In this document: positions 18,400 through 26,565 of the stretch, in pieces
How positions within the stretch are numbered: the stretch's first letter is position 1
Layout of the letters: the number at the start of each line of letters is the position of its first letter
Source: Oscillospiraceae bacterium
Lineage (GTDB): Bacteria; Bacillota; Clostridia; Oscillospirales; Ruminococcaceae
Direction of reading: 5' to 3'
Assembly: GCA_003512525.1 (NCBI GenBank)
Contig: DOQG01000022.1
Span: 11,493 to 48,018, forward strand
DNA: 36,526 nucleotides
The notes under the pieces: model-generated
The model's database searches: none
What the model was told of the DNA's origin: nothing
Seen by the model: the letters and a program-made list of their open reading frames with translations, nothing else
Translations under genes and position numbers: made by a program

Positions 18400-19371
18400 T
18401 TACTGGTTATTGCCTTTGAACGGCGGCTTTACAGCCTTCATTATTTCATCTATAACATAATCCACCCCGATACGTTTCACCTTAGCCTCCTGTGTAAGAT
18501 GAATCCTGTGCGGAAGAACATAATTCACCATAATTGCAACATCTTCGGGAGTGACATAGTTTCGCCCGTCCATAAATGCCGTACTCTGTGCCGCTCTCAT
18601 AAGTGCTATTGACGCACGAGGGCTTGCGCCCAGAGCCGCAAACGGATGATTTCTTGTTGCCGCAACAATATCGACAATATATTTATAAATCGCGGCATCT
18701 ATATGCGTTTCTCTTACTGCGGCAATGCAGCTTTTGATATCATCGGCACTGCATACAGGCTCTACTGTTTCTATAGGGTCGCCGTTTTTTCTTCTATAAA
18801 GGATCATAGCCTCGTCTTCGGCTGTAGGATAGCCTACCGACAGTTTTATAAGGAAGCGGTCAAGCTGAGCTTCGGGAAGCGGATAAGTGCCGACATAACC
18901 AAATTCGTTTTCGGTAGCTATAACCATAAATGGTTCGGGAAGCTTGTGTGCTGTACCGTCAACCGTTACCTTTTTTTCCTCCATTGCTTCAAGAAGAGCC
19001 GACTGCGTTTTTGGTGATGTTCTGTTTATCTCATCGGCGATGAAAATATTACTCATTACAAGACCTTCACGATATTCAAAGCGCTCGCTTTCCTTATTGT
19101 ACATAGTAAAACCGGTTATATCCGATGCCATTACATCGGGAGTGAACTGCACTCTTCTGCATGACAAAGATGTTGCTCTTGCGAGTGCCATCGCAAGTGT
19201 TGTCTTACCTGTACCCGGTACATCTTCGATAAGCACATGACCGCCGGAAAGCAGTGCTGCGATCAGCATCTTTATAACATCTCGCTTGCCTATTATTACC
19301 TTTTCTATCTGTTCAAATAAATCGGGGATAAATTCGTAATTTGCAAAACTGTTTGAAATATTATTATCCAT
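18400..19371 (-). CDS. MoxR family AAA+ ATPase (module A)
   Basis: A 323-residue AAA+ ATPase of the MoxR class with Walker A EDVPGTGKTT (K56), Walker B IFIADEINR (D113, E114), GTYPLPEAQLDRF (161-173) and a C-terminal lid. The sensor-1 loop reads ATENEFGYVG (152-161) instead of the usual ATQNP(V/I)E, an unusual change beside a functional Asn (N155 retained). It is the first gene of module A, read from its own promoter, with the ribosome site AAAGGA six bases before the ATG. It probably remodels the DUF58 or transglutaminase partner encoded downstream (inference from family context). Confidence 0.93.
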   Translation of the reverse strand: MDNNISNSFANYEFIPDLFEQIEKVIIGKRDVIKMLIAALLSGGHVLIEDVPGTGKTTLAMALARATSLSCRRVQFTPDVMASDITGFTMYNKESERFEYREGLVMSNIFIADEINRTSPKTQSALLEAMEEKKVTVDGTAHKLPEPFMVIATENEFGYVGTYPLPEAQLDRFLIKLSVGYPTAEDEAMILYRRKNGDPIETVEPVCSADDIKSCIAAVRETHIDAAIYKYIVDIVAATRNHPFAALGASPRASIALMRAAQSTAFMDGRNYVTPEDVAIMVNYVLPHRIHLTQEAKVKRIGVDYVIDEIMKAVKPPFKGNNQ

Positions 19372-19451
19372 TGTATATCCTTTAAGCTTCTACGGGTGTT
19401 TCCGTGTAAAATCGTTTATCCGCGTCTGTAAAACAGCCGGACATATAAGTA

Positions 19452-19480
19452 ATTATACCAAAACTGAGCGATAAAATCAA
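19452..19480 (-). promoter_or_regulatory. Promoter of module A (moxR-duf58-transglutaminase)
   Basis: TTGATT (19475-19480), 17-base spacer ending in TGG, then TATAAT (19452-19457) on the minus strand, giving an extended -10 appearance. The leader to moxR is about 75 bases. Confidence 0.8.
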
Positions 19481-19542
19481 TAGATTTTGCAAATTGTAAC
19501 CAAATTGACATAATTTATTACCGACCAAAATATAAATACCTG

Positions 19543-19571
19543 TTGCTTATCCGTAAAAGTTGTGGTAAGAT
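19543..19571 (+). promoter_or_regulatory. Possible promoter of the YkgJ-like gene
   Basis: TTGCTT (19543-19548) and TAAGAT (19566-19571) are 17 bases apart, about 22 bases before the start codon chosen for the downstream gene. The match is moderate; a TTGACA at 19505-19510 has no good -10 at normal spacing. Confidence 0.5.
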
Positions 19572-19593
19572 AACAGTGAAAGGAATTGATGAT

Positions 19594-20097
19594 ATGCTTA
19601 CAAAGATACTCAGCCGTGATGCGTGTGCCAAATGCCGCGTCTGTTGCGGTTTTGACAAGGACGATATATGGGAAATACCGATCATCTCACAGGAAACCGC
19701 CTCATATATAAAAGATAATATCAATAAAAACGCAGAGCTTGAGCCATATGAGGACGGCTACCGATTTGTTATGCACTTTTCAGACAGCGATGAGCTGTCA
19801 TACTGCCCTATGCTTACAGACAGCGGCTGTATTCTCGGCGATAAGAAACCGTTTGATTGCAGAGTATGGCCATTCAGGGTTAACCGAATAGCCGATAGTA
19901 TACTCGGCATTACCGTGTCACCTGTGTGCGAAACAGTTTCCGCACTGCCACTGTCAAAGCTTTCTGCTTTTCTTAATGAAAAACACGATGAAAGCGGCTC
20001 ACTCGCAGATATAATGCTTGATTATGCGAAAAAACACCCGTATATAATCAAACCTTATATCGACGATTATCCCGTTCTAAAGATCATAAAAGAGTGA
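19594..20097 (+). CDS. YkgJ-type cysteine-cluster protein
   Basis: A 167-residue cytoplasmic protein of the CxxCxxCC (YkgJ/UPF0153) family, proposed to bind zinc or an iron-sulfur cluster. The N-terminal cluster is CAKCRVCC (C11, C14, C17, C18); further family cysteines lie in SYCPML, SGCIL, DCRVWPF and SPVC. The frame extends upstream to a TTG at 19543, but AAAGGA lies nine bases before the ATG at 19594, so I start there. It is transcribed away from module A and is convergent with mreB, sharing a bidirectional terminator. No role can be assigned; members often modify or bind other proteins in ways not yet defined. Confidence 0.85.
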   Translation: MLTKILSRDACAKCRVCCGFDKDDIWEIPIISQETASYIKDNINKNAELEPYEDGYRFVMHFSDSDELSYCPMLTDSGCILGDKKPFDCRVWPFRVNRIADSILGITVSPVCETVSALPLSKLSAFLNEKHDESGSLADIMLDYAKKHPYIIKPYIDDYPVLKIIKE

Positions 20098-20100
20098 AAA

Positions 20101-20132
20101 AAGTCCTGCGGTATTTTCACGCCGCAGGACTT
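20101..20132. terminator. Bidirectional terminator between ykgJ-like gene and mreB
   Basis: A perfect 11-bp stem AAGTCCTGCGG / CCGCAGGACTT with a 10-base loop. On the minus strand it is followed by TTTTTT (strong, for mreB); on the plus strand by TATATTACTT (weaker, for the YkgJ-like gene). Confidence 0.9.
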
Positions 20133-20135
20133 ATA

Positions 20136-21152
20136 TTACTTATATCTGTAAAGCGATATCTTCTCAAAACCATCAAGAAGTTCATCTGTATAATCAAATG
20201 CCTTTGCAACACCTTTTGCAACGCACTCTATCGGGTCATCAGCAACATAGCATGGTGCACCGACAGCTTCGGTCACAAGCTCAGGGAAGCCTTTCAGCAT
20301 TGCTCCGCCGCCGGTCAGCACAATGCCGTTTGTAAGAATATCACCGACAAGCTCGGGTGGTGTCTGCTCGAACACTTCTTTTATCTTGTCCACGATCTCC
20401 ATTACACTGTCGTGCAGAAACTCGTACATATCATTATCGCTGATCTCAACGCTTTCCGGAAGACCTTTTATAAGATGCCTTCCCTTTACGGTTATTTTGA
20501 CATCTCCTGTCGGGTTGAACACATTAGCTATCTCTTTCTTAGCCTGCTCGGCTGTCTTTTCACCGATAAGTATCTTGTATTTCATTGTTACGCCACGGAT
20601 AATGGCGGCATCAAATTTGTTACCTGCCATCTTCAGAGAACAGCTTTTTACAATGCCGTTGAACGAAACAACCGCTATATCAGCCGTACCGCCGCCGACA
20701 TCTACTACCATTGTGCCGTTAGGCTTAGAAATATCAATACCCGCACCGAGAAGCGCCGCAATAGGCTCTTCTATAATGAATACCTTTCGCGCACCCGCAG
20801 AAAGTGCCGCTTCAACCACTGCTCTGTTTTCTACATCAGTCACAGACGAAGGCACACAAAGGATAATTCTCGGCTTTACTATTCTGCCTATAACCTTTCT
20901 GATAAACTCGATTATCATGGCTTCCGTCATCTCATTATCCGAGATAACACCGTCCTTCAGCGGCTTTACCGCAACAATATATTCAGGGGTTCTGCCTATC
21001 ATCTTATATGCTTCGTTGCCGACTGCAAGTACACAGTGCTTTTTCTTGTCATAAGCGACAACCGAGGGTTCGTTTACAACTATGCCCTTATCGCCGAGTG
21101 TAATTATAACGTTTGCTGTTCCTAAATCAATCCCTATATCTGTAGCTGACAT
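20136..21152 (-). CDS. mreB: MreB-family actin-like rod-shape protein
   Basis: Bacterial actin that forms membrane-associated filaments and guides lateral wall synthesis. The 338-residue protein is of normal length, with the phosphate-1 motif IGIDLGTAN (7-15), connector VKPRIILCVPSS, phosphate-2 VVDVGGGTADIAVV and adenosine motif VLTGGGAMLKG. AAAGGG lies eight bases before the ATG. It is 18 bases after cca, in the same operon, with no mreC or mreD beside it. It could therefore be an additional MreB/Mbl-type paralogue rather than the main mreBCD copy. Confidence 0.92.
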   Translation of the reverse strand: MSATDIGIDLGTANVIITLGDKGIVVNEPSVVAYDKKKHCVLAVGNEAYKMIGRTPEYIVAVKPLKDGVISDNEMTEAMIIEFIRKVIGRIVKPRIILCVPSSVTDVENRAVVEAALSAGARKVFIIEEPIAALLGAGIDISKPNGTMVVDVGGGTADIAVVSFNGIVKSCSLKMAGNKFDAAIIRGVTMKYKILIGEKTAEQAKKEIANVFNPTGDVKITVKGRHLIKGLPESVEISDNDMYEFLHDSVMEIVDKIKEVFEQTPPELVGDILTNGIVLTGGGAMLKGFPELVTEAVGAPCYVADDPIECVAKGVAKAFDYTDELLDGFEKISLYRYK

Positions 21153-21170
21153 ATCTTTTACCCTTTCCGT

Positions 21171-22487
21171 TTATAAATAATTATTTTTAACGAAAGTCAA
21201 CAGACTATCCTTATCGTTTTTGCAATTTCCGTCTATCACTTGCTCAAGCAGAAAGCTCAGAGCTTCACCGATTTTCCTGCCGGATATACCAAGCTGCGAA
21301 ATGTCCGAGCCATTGACCTTAAGCTGTTTAAGGTCCATAGGCGGTTCATTTTCAAGGTACTCTCTTGTATGTTTTTCTATGCTGTCAAACAGAGCTTTTT
21401 CGCCGAAATACTCAGGAGCTTTTCCGCAGGTGTCAAAATAATGCACTCTGATAAGCTTTAAAAAGCGCTCCGCGCCGTATCGTGCAAGACCTTTTCTTAT
21501 ACTGCGGATATCATCGTTAATAACTATACCATGATTTTGAATTAAAAACAATACCTCATCGGTAATTTTTTTACTGAAACGCAGTCTTTCAGTAACTCCG
21601 GCAGCTATCTTACAGCTGACATCTGCATGACCGTAGAAATGCCCTACGCCGTCCCTCATAAAAAAGCTGGCAGGCTTTCCGATATCATGCAGGAGCATCG
21701 TAAGCCTTGCTTCAACTGTAGGTTCGGCCGCCTCAACGGTTGAAACAATATGACCGTATACCGTCTTATCGTGATATTTTGAGTGCTGCTCAAAGCCGAT
21801 ACAAGGATACATCTCCGGAATGATCTCACAGATAACATCGCTGTAATTATAAAGAATATCACCGCAATCACCTGTAAGTATCCCGCAAAGCTCGTAGTTT
21901 ATCCGTTCAGCTGATATAAATGACAACAGATACCGCAATCTGTGAACTGCGTCAGAGGTACATTTGTCGATATTAAAACCGTATCGCGATGCAAATCTAA
22001 GCGCGCGTAATATGCGCAGTCCATCCTCATCAAAACGTTTCATTGGATCGCCGACGCTTCTTACAATACCCGATTTCAGATCTTCCTGACCGCCAAACAA
22101 GTCAATGATGCCCGTTTCAGGACTAAAAGCCATAGCATTTATTGTCAGATCACGACGTGCCAAGTCTTCCTCAAGACAAGGAGTAAAACGTACTTCTGAT
22201 GGGTGACGGTGATCCTTATAATCGCCGTCAACTCTGTATGTTGTTATCTCAACAGGCTTCTTATCGATTATAACCGTCACAGTACCGTGCTTAAGTCCCA
22301 TGATCAACAGCTTATAGCCGTCGAATACCTTTATTATCTGTTCGGGCAATGCTGATGTTGTAATATCATAATCATCGGGGCATTGCCCGAGCAGATAATC
22401 TCTTACACAGCCGCCGACACAATACGCTTCGTAACCGCTGTTATGCAGTTTTTCAAGTACTTCATAAACATATTCGGGAAGCCGCAT
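21171..22487 (-). CDS. cca: CCA-adding tRNA nucleotidyltransferase
   Basis: Adds or repairs the 3'-terminal CCA of tRNAs. The 438-residue class II enzyme has the nucleotidyltransferase head YCVGGCVRD (22-30) and the metal pair in DDYDI (D39, D41), then RRDLTINAMAF, the RNA-binding helical domain with RFDEDGLRILRALRFASR, and an HD hydrolase domain with LLHDIGKP. An upstream ATG at 22520 is in frame but lies inside the tuf terminator and has no ribosome site; the ATG at 22487 follows GAGAGG. I therefore start there. It is cotranscribed with mreB and driven by a promoter merged with the tuf terminator. Confidence 0.92.
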   Translation of the reverse strand: MRLPEYVYEVLEKLHNSGYEAYCVGGCVRDYLLGQCPDDYDITTSALPEQIIKVFDGYKLLIMGLKHGTVTVIIDKKPVEITTYRVDGDYKDHRHPSEVRFTPCLEEDLARRDLTINAMAFSPETGIIDLFGGQEDLKSGIVRSVGDPMKRFDEDGLRILRALRFASRYGFNIDKCTSDAVHRLRYLLSFISAERINYELCGILTGDCGDILYNYSDVICEIIPEMYPCIGFEQHSKYHDKTVYGHIVSTVEAAEPTVEARLTMLLHDIGKPASFFMRDGVGHFYGHADVSCKIAAGVTERLRFSKKITDEVLFLIQNHGIVINDDIRSIRKGLARYGAERFLKLIRVHYFDTCGKAPEYFGEKALFDSIEKHTREYLENEPPMDLKQLKVNGSDISQLGISGRKIGEALSFLLEQVIDGNCKNDKDSLLTFVKNNYL

Positions 22488-22505
22488 AAAATACCTCTCA
22501 AAAAG

Positions 22506-22534
22506 TCTATATAAAAACAATATCCGCTCGTCAA
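22506..22534 (-). promoter_or_regulatory. cca-mreB promoter inside the tuf terminator
   Basis: On the minus strand TTGACG (22529-22534) is exactly the 6-base loop of the tuf terminator hairpin. The descending arm and T-run form the 17-base spacer, and TATAGA (22506-22511) follows. The predicted leader is only about 12 bases, carrying little more than the ribosome site. Confidence 0.65.
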
Positions 22535-22543
22535 AGCGGATAT
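22513..22543 (-). terminator. Intrinsic terminator of the str operon (after tuf)
   Basis: ATATCCGCT and AGCGGATAT form a perfect 9-bp stem around a 6-base loop, followed by TGTTTTT on the minus strand. It starts about 30 bases after the tuf stop codon. Confidence 0.88.
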
Positions 22544-22572
22544 CGTCTTATATAAGATATTATAATCTCAAA

Positions 22573-23775
22573 TTATTCGTTGATAGCTGTAACTACGCCT
22601 GAACCAACTGTTCTGCCGCCTTCACGGATAGCAAAACGGAGACCTTCTTCGATAGCGATAGGAGTGATAAGCTCAACATCCATTGTTACGTTATCGCCGG
22701 GCATGCACATTTCCTTGTCAGCGGGAAGTGTGATAACGCCTGTAACGTCAGTTGTTCTGAAGAAGAACTGAGGTCTGTAGTTTGAGAAGAAAGGAGTATG
22801 GCGTCCGCCTTCTTCTTTCTTTAATACGTAAACCTGACCCTTGAACTTCTTGTGGGGGTGGATTGAACCGGGCTTGCAGAGAACCTGACCACGCTCGATT
22901 TCGCTTCTCTGGATACCACGGAGAAGTGTACCGATGTTGTCACCTGCCTCAGCGAAGTCGAGGAGCTTACGGAACATTTCGATACCTGTTACAACTGTCT
23001 GCTTAGGCTCGTCTGTAAGACCTGTGATTTCAACTGTATCATTGAGCTTGAGGATACCTCTCTCAACTCTACCTGTAGCAACTGTACCACGACCTGAAAT
23101 TGTCATAGTATCCTCAACAGGCATAAGGAAAGGAAGATCAGCCTTACGATCGGGAGTAGGAATGTAATCATCAACTGCATTCATGAGCTCTATGATGCAA
23201 GCGTATTCGGGAGCATTGATATCCTTGCTGGGGCAATCAAGAGCAACCTTAGCAGAACCGCGGATAACGGGTACGTCATCACCGGGGAAGTCATGCTCTG
23301 AAAGTGTTTCACGGATATCCATTTCAACGAGGTCGAGAAGCTCGGGATCGTCAACGTCATCACACTTGTTGATGAATACAACGATTGCGGGAACGCCTAC
23401 CTGGTGAGCAAGAAGGATGTGCTCCTTAGTCTGAGCCATAGGACCGTCTGTACCTGCAACAACGAGGATAGCACCATCCATCTGAGCAGCACCTGTGATC
23501 ATGTTCTTGATATAGTCAGCATGGCCGGGGCAGTCAACGTGAGCATAGTGACGCTTGTCTGTCTCATACTCTACGTGAGCTGTGTTGATTGTGATACCAC
23601 GCTCTCTCTCCTCGGGAGCCTTATCGATCATATCGTATGCTTCAAACTGAGCATAGCCCTTGAGTGAAAGAACCTTAGTGATAGCTGCTGTTAAAGTAGT
23701 CTTACCGTGGTCAACGTGACCGATTGTACCAATGTTTACGTGGGGCTTGGTACGTTCAAATTTCTGCTTTGCCAT
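22573..23775 (-). CDS. tuf: Translation elongation factor Tu
   Basis: GTPase that delivers aminoacyl-tRNA to the ribosome. The 400-residue protein has the G domain with GHVDHGKTT (about 19-27), RERGITINTAHVEYE, DCPGHADY and NKCD. Domain 2 follows (PVEDTMTISGRGTVATGRVERG region), then domain 3 with LLRGIQRSEIERGQVL and HTPFFSNYRPQFFFRT. The ribosome site AAAGGAGG lies before the ATG. It is the last gene of the rpsL-rpsG-fusA-tuf operon, but the 101-base gap after fusA contains a probable extra promoter and a small hairpin, as suits a protein made in excess of the others. Confidence 0.98.
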   Translation of the reverse strand: MAKQKFERTKPHVNIGTIGHVDHGKTTLTAAITKVLSLKGYAQFEAYDMIDKAPEERERGITINTAHVEYETDKRHYAHVDCPGHADYIKNMITGAAQMDGAILVVAGTDGPMAQTKEHILLAHQVGVPAIVVFINKCDDVDDPELLDLVEMDIRETLSEHDFPGDDVPVIRGSAKVALDCPSKDINAPEYACIIELMNAVDDYIPTPDRKADLPFLMPVEDTMTISGRGTVATGRVERGILKLNDTVEITGLTDEPKQTVVTGIEMFRKLLDFAEAGDNIGTLLRGIQRSEIERGQVLCKPGSIHPHKKFKGQVYVLKKEEGGRHTPFFSNYRPQFFFRTTDVTGVITLPADKEMCMPGDNVTMDVELITPIAIEEGLRFAIREGGRTVGSGVVTAINE

Positions 23776-23818
23776 TGGAATTTTCCTCCTTTAATTATGT
23801 GTATTCCATACACTTAGT

Positions 23819-23847
23819 ATTTTATCAGATTATTTCTCAAAAAACAA
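23819..23847 (-). promoter_or_regulatory. Probable internal promoter for tuf
   Basis: TTGTTT (23842-23847) and TAAAAT (23819-23824), 17 bases apart. The start point falls at the beginning of a GTGTAT/ATACAC hairpin (23799-23813), just before the tuf ribosome site. The -35 is a weak match. Confidence 0.5.
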
Positions 23848-23876
23848 GTCTTTTTTGCTCTTTCAGAAAAATTTTA

Positions 23877-25955
23877 TTAGTCCTTAGCTCTCTTGCTGAT
23901 GATTCCATCTGCAATTGACTTAGGAACCTGAATGTAGTGGCTGGGTTCCATTACATACTGACCACGACCCTGTGACTTAGAACGCAGATCGTTTGAGTAA
24001 CCGAACATTTCTGACAGAGGAACGAAAGCATTGATCTGCTTAACACCGTTTCTGTCTTCCATACCCTGAATTTCACCACGACGTGAGCTTAAGTCGCCGA
24101 TAACGTCGCCCATGTATTCTTCGGGAACTGTTACAACTACCTTCATGATAGGTTCAAGGATTACGGGGTTTGCCTTACGGCAAGCTTCCTTGATAGCCAT
24201 TGAACCTGCGATCTTGAATGCCATTTCAGAAGAGTCGACCTCGTGGTATGAACCGTCATAAAGCTCAACCTTAACGTCTACTGTCTGATAGCCTGCAAGA
24301 ACACCGGACTGTAAAGCACCCTGGATACCTGCGTCAACTGCGGGGATATATTCCTTCGGGATAGAACCGCCGACAATTGCGTTAATGAACTCATAGCCCT
24401 TACCGGACTCGTTCGGGTAAACGTGGAGCTTAACGTGACCGTACTGACCCTTACCACCTGACTGACGAGCGTACTTAGTATCAACATCAGCATTAGTTGT
24501 AATTGTCTCTTTATATGCAACCTGAGGAGCGCCGACATTAGCCTCAACCTTAAATTCACGGAGAAGTCTGTCTACGATGATTTCAAGGTGGAGCTCGCCC
24601 ATTCCGGCGATGATTGTCTGACCTGTTTCCTCATTTGTGTAGGTTCTGAAAGTGGGGTCTTCCTCTGCAAGCTTTGCAAGAGCAATAGCCATCTTTTCCT
24701 GACCTGCCTTGGTCTTGGGTTCTATAGCGAGCGAGATAACGGGCTCGGGGAATTCCATAGACTCAAGGATTACGGGATGTTCTTCGTCACACAGTGTATC
24801 GCCTGTTGTTGTGTTCTTGACACCGACAGCAGCAGCGATATCACCGCAGTAGCAAACCTCGAGGTCAGCTCTGTGGTTAGCGTGCATCTGGAGAATACGT
24901 CCCATACGCTCCTTCTTGTCCTTTGTTGCGTTGAGAACAGTTGTACCTGCAGCAACCGTACCTGAGTATACTCTGAAGAAGCAGAGCTTACCAACGAACG
25001 GGTCTGTAGCAATCTTGAAAGCGAGTGCAGAGAACGGCTGATCGTCGCCTGCGTGTCTTTCAACCTCTTCGCCTGTCTCGGGGTCAACGCCCTTGATAGA
25101 AGGAACATCGAGAGGAGAGGGCATATAGTCAACGATAGCATCGAGGAGCTTCTGTACGCCCTTATTCTTATAAGATGTACCGCAGGTTACAGGAACGATC
25201 TCATTATCAATCGTAGCCTTTCTGAGTACAGCCTTGACTTCTTCAACGGTGATTTCTTCACCCTCGAGGTACTTATTCATAAGTTCCTCGTCCTGCTCAG
25301 CAACAGCCTCGATGAGTGCATCGTGATATTCCTGAGCCTTCTCCTTCATGTCGTCCGGAATTTCTTCCACACGCATGTCCTTACCGAGATCATCATAATA
25401 GATGTCAGCGTTCATTTCGATAAGGTCTACGATACCTCTGAATGTATCTTCGGCACCGATAGGGAGCTGTATCGGAACAGCATTACACTTCAGTCTGTCC
25501 TTCATCATGCCGACAACATTATAGAAGTCAGCACCCATGATATCCATCTTGTTGATGTATGCCATTCTCGGAACATGATACTTGTCTGCCTGACGCCATA
25601 CAGTTTCTGACTGGGGCTCAACACCGCCCTTAGCACATAAAACTGTAACAGATCCGTCAAGAACTCGCAGCGAACGCTCAACTTCTACAGTGAAGTCAAC
25701 GTGTCCGGGAGTATCGATAATATTGATTCTGTGCTTCTTCCAGTATGCAGTAGTAGCAGCAGAAGTAATTGTGATACCTCTTTCCTGCTCCTGCTCCATC
25801 CAGTCCATCGTAGCAGAACCGTCGTGGGTCTCACCGATCTTGTGATTGATACCGGTGTAGAACAGGATACGCTCGGTCGTAGTTGTCTTACCTGCGTCGA
25901 TGTGAGCCATGATACCAATATTACGGGTCATTTCAAGAGTTACGTCTCTAGCCAT
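23877..25955 (-). CDS. fusA: Translation elongation factor G
   Basis: GTPase that drives ribosomal translocation. The 692-residue protein has normal length and domain order: G domain (GIMAHIDAGKTTTTE at about 14-28, DTPGHVDF, NKMD), domain II, domain III, domain IV with SGGKGQYGHVKL, and domain V with EYMGDVIGDLSSRRG. GGAGG precedes the ATG at good spacing. It is 19 bases after rpsG in the str operon. No second EF-G-like gene is in the window, and nothing suggests a resistance-type or mitochondrial-type paralogue. Confidence 0.98.
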   Translation of the reverse strand: MARDVTLEMTRNIGIMAHIDAGKTTTTERILFYTGINHKIGETHDGSATMDWMEQEQERGITITSAATTAYWKKHRINIIDTPGHVDFTVEVERSLRVLDGSVTVLCAKGGVEPQSETVWRQADKYHVPRMAYINKMDIMGADFYNVVGMMKDRLKCNAVPIQLPIGAEDTFRGIVDLIEMNADIYYDDLGKDMRVEEIPDDMKEKAQEYHDALIEAVAEQDEELMNKYLEGEEITVEEVKAVLRKATIDNEIVPVTCGTSYKNKGVQKLLDAIVDYMPSPLDVPSIKGVDPETGEEVERHAGDDQPFSALAFKIATDPFVGKLCFFRVYSGTVAAGTTVLNATKDKKERMGRILQMHANHRADLEVCYCGDIAAAVGVKNTTTGDTLCDEEHPVILESMEFPEPVISLAIEPKTKAGQEKMAIALAKLAEEDPTFRTYTNEETGQTIIAGMGELHLEIIVDRLLREFKVEANVGAPQVAYKETITTNADVDTKYARQSGGKGQYGHVKLHVYPNESGKGYEFINAIVGGSIPKEYIPAVDAGIQGALQSGVLAGYQTVDVKVELYDGSYHEVDSSEMAFKIAGSMAIKEACRKANPVILEPIMKVVVTVPEEYMGDVIGDLSSRRGEIQGMEDRNGVKQINAFVPLSEMFGYSNDLRSKSQGRGQYVMEPSHYIQVPKSIADGIISKRAKD

Positions 25956-25974
25956 ATTTCCTCCGTTTTATTGA

Positions 25975-26445
25975 TTACCACTTGTAATGTGCGAAAGCTC
26001 TGTTAGCTTCAGCCATTCTGTGTGTATCATCGCGCTTCTTGCAAGCTCCGCCCTGACCGTTCATAGCGTCGAGGATCTCGTTTGCAAGTCTTTCCTTCAT
26101 TGTCTTTTCATTTCTCTGTCTGGCGTACAGAGTGATCCATCTCAGACCTAAAGTTCTTCTTCTTTCGGGACGAACTTCCATAGGAACCTGATATGTGGCA
26201 CCGCCGACACGGCGTGCCTTTACCTCTAACTGAGGCATGATATTTTCCATAGCTTCTTCAAAAGCTTCAAGTGCGCTCTTACCTGACTTCTCTGCTACGA
26301 TGTCAAATGCACCGTATACGATCTTCTGAGCAACACCCTTCTTGCCGTCGAGCATGATATTGTTTACGAGTCTTGTTACGAGCTCTGAGCCGTACATAGG
26401 ATCGGGTAATACATCACGCTTAGGAACATTACCTCTTCTTGGCAC
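25975..26445 (-). CDS. rpsG: 30S ribosomal protein S7
   Basis: Primary 16S rRNA-binding protein of the small-subunit head. The start is GTG at 26445: AAGGAGGG lies seven bases upstream and the resulting protein (VPRRGNVPKRDVLP, Met in the cell) is 156 residues, the family norm. The in-frame ATG at 26463 overlaps the ribosome site itself and would add six alien residues, so it is rejected. Conserved segments include NNIMLDGKKGVAQKIVY, KARRVGGATYQVPMEV and TLGLRWITLYAR. The 120-base gap to rpsL holds a GTAATATA/TATATTAC palindrome (26522-26538) and a CCAC/GTGG hairpin (26540-26551), possible sites for S7 feedback control as known in E. coli (inference). Confidence 0.97.
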   Translation of the reverse strand: MPRRGNVPKRDVLPDPMYGSELVTRLVNNIMLDGKKGVAQKIVYGAFDIVAEKSGKSALEAFEEAMENIMPQLEVKARRVGGATYQVPMEVRPERRRTLGLRWITLYARQRNEKTMKERLANEILDAMNGQGGACKKRDDTHRMAEANRAFAHYKW

Positions 26446-26565
26446 TTTACTTCCCTCCTTCATAAATAATGAAAATCATCGGTACTCGAAAGCGATTAAC
26501 TCCCGCCGTCCAATTGCAGAGGTAATATAATATATTACTCCACAAAAGTGGCTAAAAGTCATCAG

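Noticed and set aside
22488..22520. Upstream in-frame ATG for cca giving 11 extra residues
   Set aside because: It overlaps the tuf terminator, has no ribosome site, and the extra residues are not part of the family fold.
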